Shown: positions 26,248 to 26,998 of the stretch, one piece after another
Numbering within the stretch: position 1 is the stretch's first letter
Layout of the letters: every line of letters starts with the position of its first letter
Source: JBCDBH01 sp039184055
Lineage (GTDB): Bacteria; Acidobacteriota; Thermoanaerobaculia; Multivoradales; J023
Assembly: GCA_039184055.1 (NCBI GenBank)
Contig: JBCDBH010000035.1
Location: 1-26,998 of the forward strand
Reading direction: 5' to 3'
Length of the DNA stretch: 26,998 bases
Program-made: the position numbers and the translations under genes
The notes under the pieces: generated by a model
Databases searched by the model: none
What the model was told of the DNA's origin: nothing
Seen by the model: only the letters and a program-made list of their open reading frames with translations

Positions 26248-26997
26248 TCAGCGAGTCTCGGCCGGACGAGGCCGATTCAGGTACTTCTGGTAGAGCCGGT
26301 ATTGGTGTTCGGCGGTCAGGTCGATTTCGCGACCCGCGATCCACATACCTTCGATGCTCGAGACGATCTCGAGCGGATCACCGTCGATGATCGAAAAGGA
26401 CGCCTCCTTGCCCGCTTCCAGCGAACCGATGCGGTCGTCGACGCCGAGGATTTCGGCGGTCGTCAACGACAGCGCACGAATCGCCACGTCACGCGGCAGT
26501 CCGTAGGCCACCGCCATGGCCGCTTGGTAGGGCAGGTTGCGACCGTTCGAGGCCGAGAAGGTGCCGTGACCCATGCCGAGGGCGAAACGCACCCCGGCGT
26601 CGTGGAGCACCTTGGCCGTGGTGAACGGCGTGTCGTAGGCCTCCCAGCGACGATCCGGCAGTGCGAGCACGCCGTTGAGGATCACCGGGACGTTCTCTTC
26701 GGCCAAGCGATCGGCGAGGTAGCGGACATCGCCGCTGGTCACCAAGACCAGGTTGTCGAGCTCTTGCTCGGCGGCCCAATCGAGCGCGTCGGCGATCTGG
26801 TTGCGTTCGAACGCGTGGATGAAGAGCGGCAGATCGCCCTCGAGAACCGGCATCATGCCTTCCATCTTGGCGTTGACGTCGGGCATCGGCAGGCTCGAAT
26901 CGCTTTCCGCGGCGCGTTTGGCGCGATGATAGGTCCGGGCGTCGGTGACCGCTTCGTCGAGTACCGCGAGTGCCTTTTCGCGCGCCTCGCGCGCCGC
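26248..26997 (-). CDS. Imidazolonepropionase-like amidohydrolase (5' part outside the window)
   Basis: The frame is open to the right edge (first in-window ATG at 26886, but coding sequence continues upstream: AREKALAVLDEAV, ARTYHRAKRA), so only the C-terminal 249 residues are seen. They show the second half of an amidohydrolase TIM barrel and the composite beta-sandwich: GDLPLFIHAFERNQIADALDWA (metal-binding His), LVLVTSGDVRYLADRLAEENVPVILNGVLALP, GRNLPYQAAMAVAYGLPRDVAIRALSLTTAEILGVDDRIGSLEAGKEA and IDGDPLEI, ending REIDLTAEH.YRLYQKY. This matches the imidazolonepropionase-like group of exported amidohydrolases common in acidobacteria and Bacteroidota; many are thought to be peptidases or metal-dependent hydrolases of unknown substrate. 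At the barrel position of the usual metal-binding Asp (LGS/TD) the sequence reads LGMGHG, so catalysis may be altered. Confidence 0.88.
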   Translation of the reverse strand, partial: AAREAREKALAVLDEAVTDARTYHRAKRAAESDSSLPMPDVNAKMEGMMPVLEGDLPLFIHAFERNQIADALDWAAEQELDNLVLVTSGDVRYLADRLAEENVPVILNGVLALPDRRWEAYDTPFTTAKVLHDAGVRFALGMGHGTFSASNGRNLPYQAAMAVAYGLPRDVAIRALSLTTAEILGVDDRIGSLEAGKEASFSIIDGDPLEIVSSIEGMWIAGREIDLTAEHQYRLYQKYLNRPRPAETR

Positions 26998-26998
26998 G

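Overview
The window looks like a chromosomal segment of a GC-rich Gram-negative bacterium, most likely an Acidobacteriota member, possibly a Thermoanaerobaculia-like lineage. The main pointer is the secreted VWFA-type protein at 5942-7819, whose architecture is typical of the VWFA-related family expanded in acidobacteria. A lipobox lipoprotein, DUF3108-like and O-antigen-ligase-like proteins fit a diderm cell. No rRNA, tRNA, transposase, phage gene or CRISPR array was seen. The phylum call is inference.

Layout. 1-4524 (+): the truncated 3' part of an NtrY-like histidine kinase, a lipoprotein and a small membrane protein with an HExxH motif, joined by ATGA/GTGA overlaps. 4460-7819 (-): a Ser/Thr kinase fused to a cyclic-nucleotide-binding domain, and upstream of it the VWFA protein. 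7903-9974 (+): a DUF3108-like exported protein overlapping an endonuclease/exonuclease/phosphatase-family protein. 10107-11525 (+): a secreted serine hydrolase of the beta-lactamase family, followed by about 370 nt of non-coding, highly foldable DNA that ends in a strong intrinsic terminator. 11942-13570 (-): a membrane-anchored PQQ-type beta-propeller. 13694-15757 (+): a soluble PAS-PAS-kinase-receiver hybrid. 15754-16086 (-): a small hotdog protein. 16287-17243 (+): a secreted protein with DUF4214-like segments. 17256-19681 (-): a D-amino-acid-oxidase-like enzyme overlapping an FHA-FHA-STAS protein. 19852-21615 (+): an O-antigen-ligase-like protein with a C-terminal helical repeat tail. 21578-23458 (-): a polytopic membrane protein with two PAS domains and no kinase, divergent from 23705-26185 (+), a hybrid kinase with a jelly-roll and 7TM sensor. 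A terminator and the 3' part of an amidohydrolase gene (-) close the window.

The region is unusually rich in signal transduction: three histidine kinases, one Ser/Thr kinase, an FHA/STAS adaptor and an output-less PAS sensor, but no stand-alone DNA-binding regulator. Genes are tightly packed: three convergent pairs overlap at their 3' ends (65, 4 and 38 nt) and four co-directional pairs overlap by 4 nt. The two most unusual non-coding signals are the structured intergenic stretch at 11526-11922 and a 24-nt tandem hairpin array at 23474-23570 in the divergent sensor/kinase control region.
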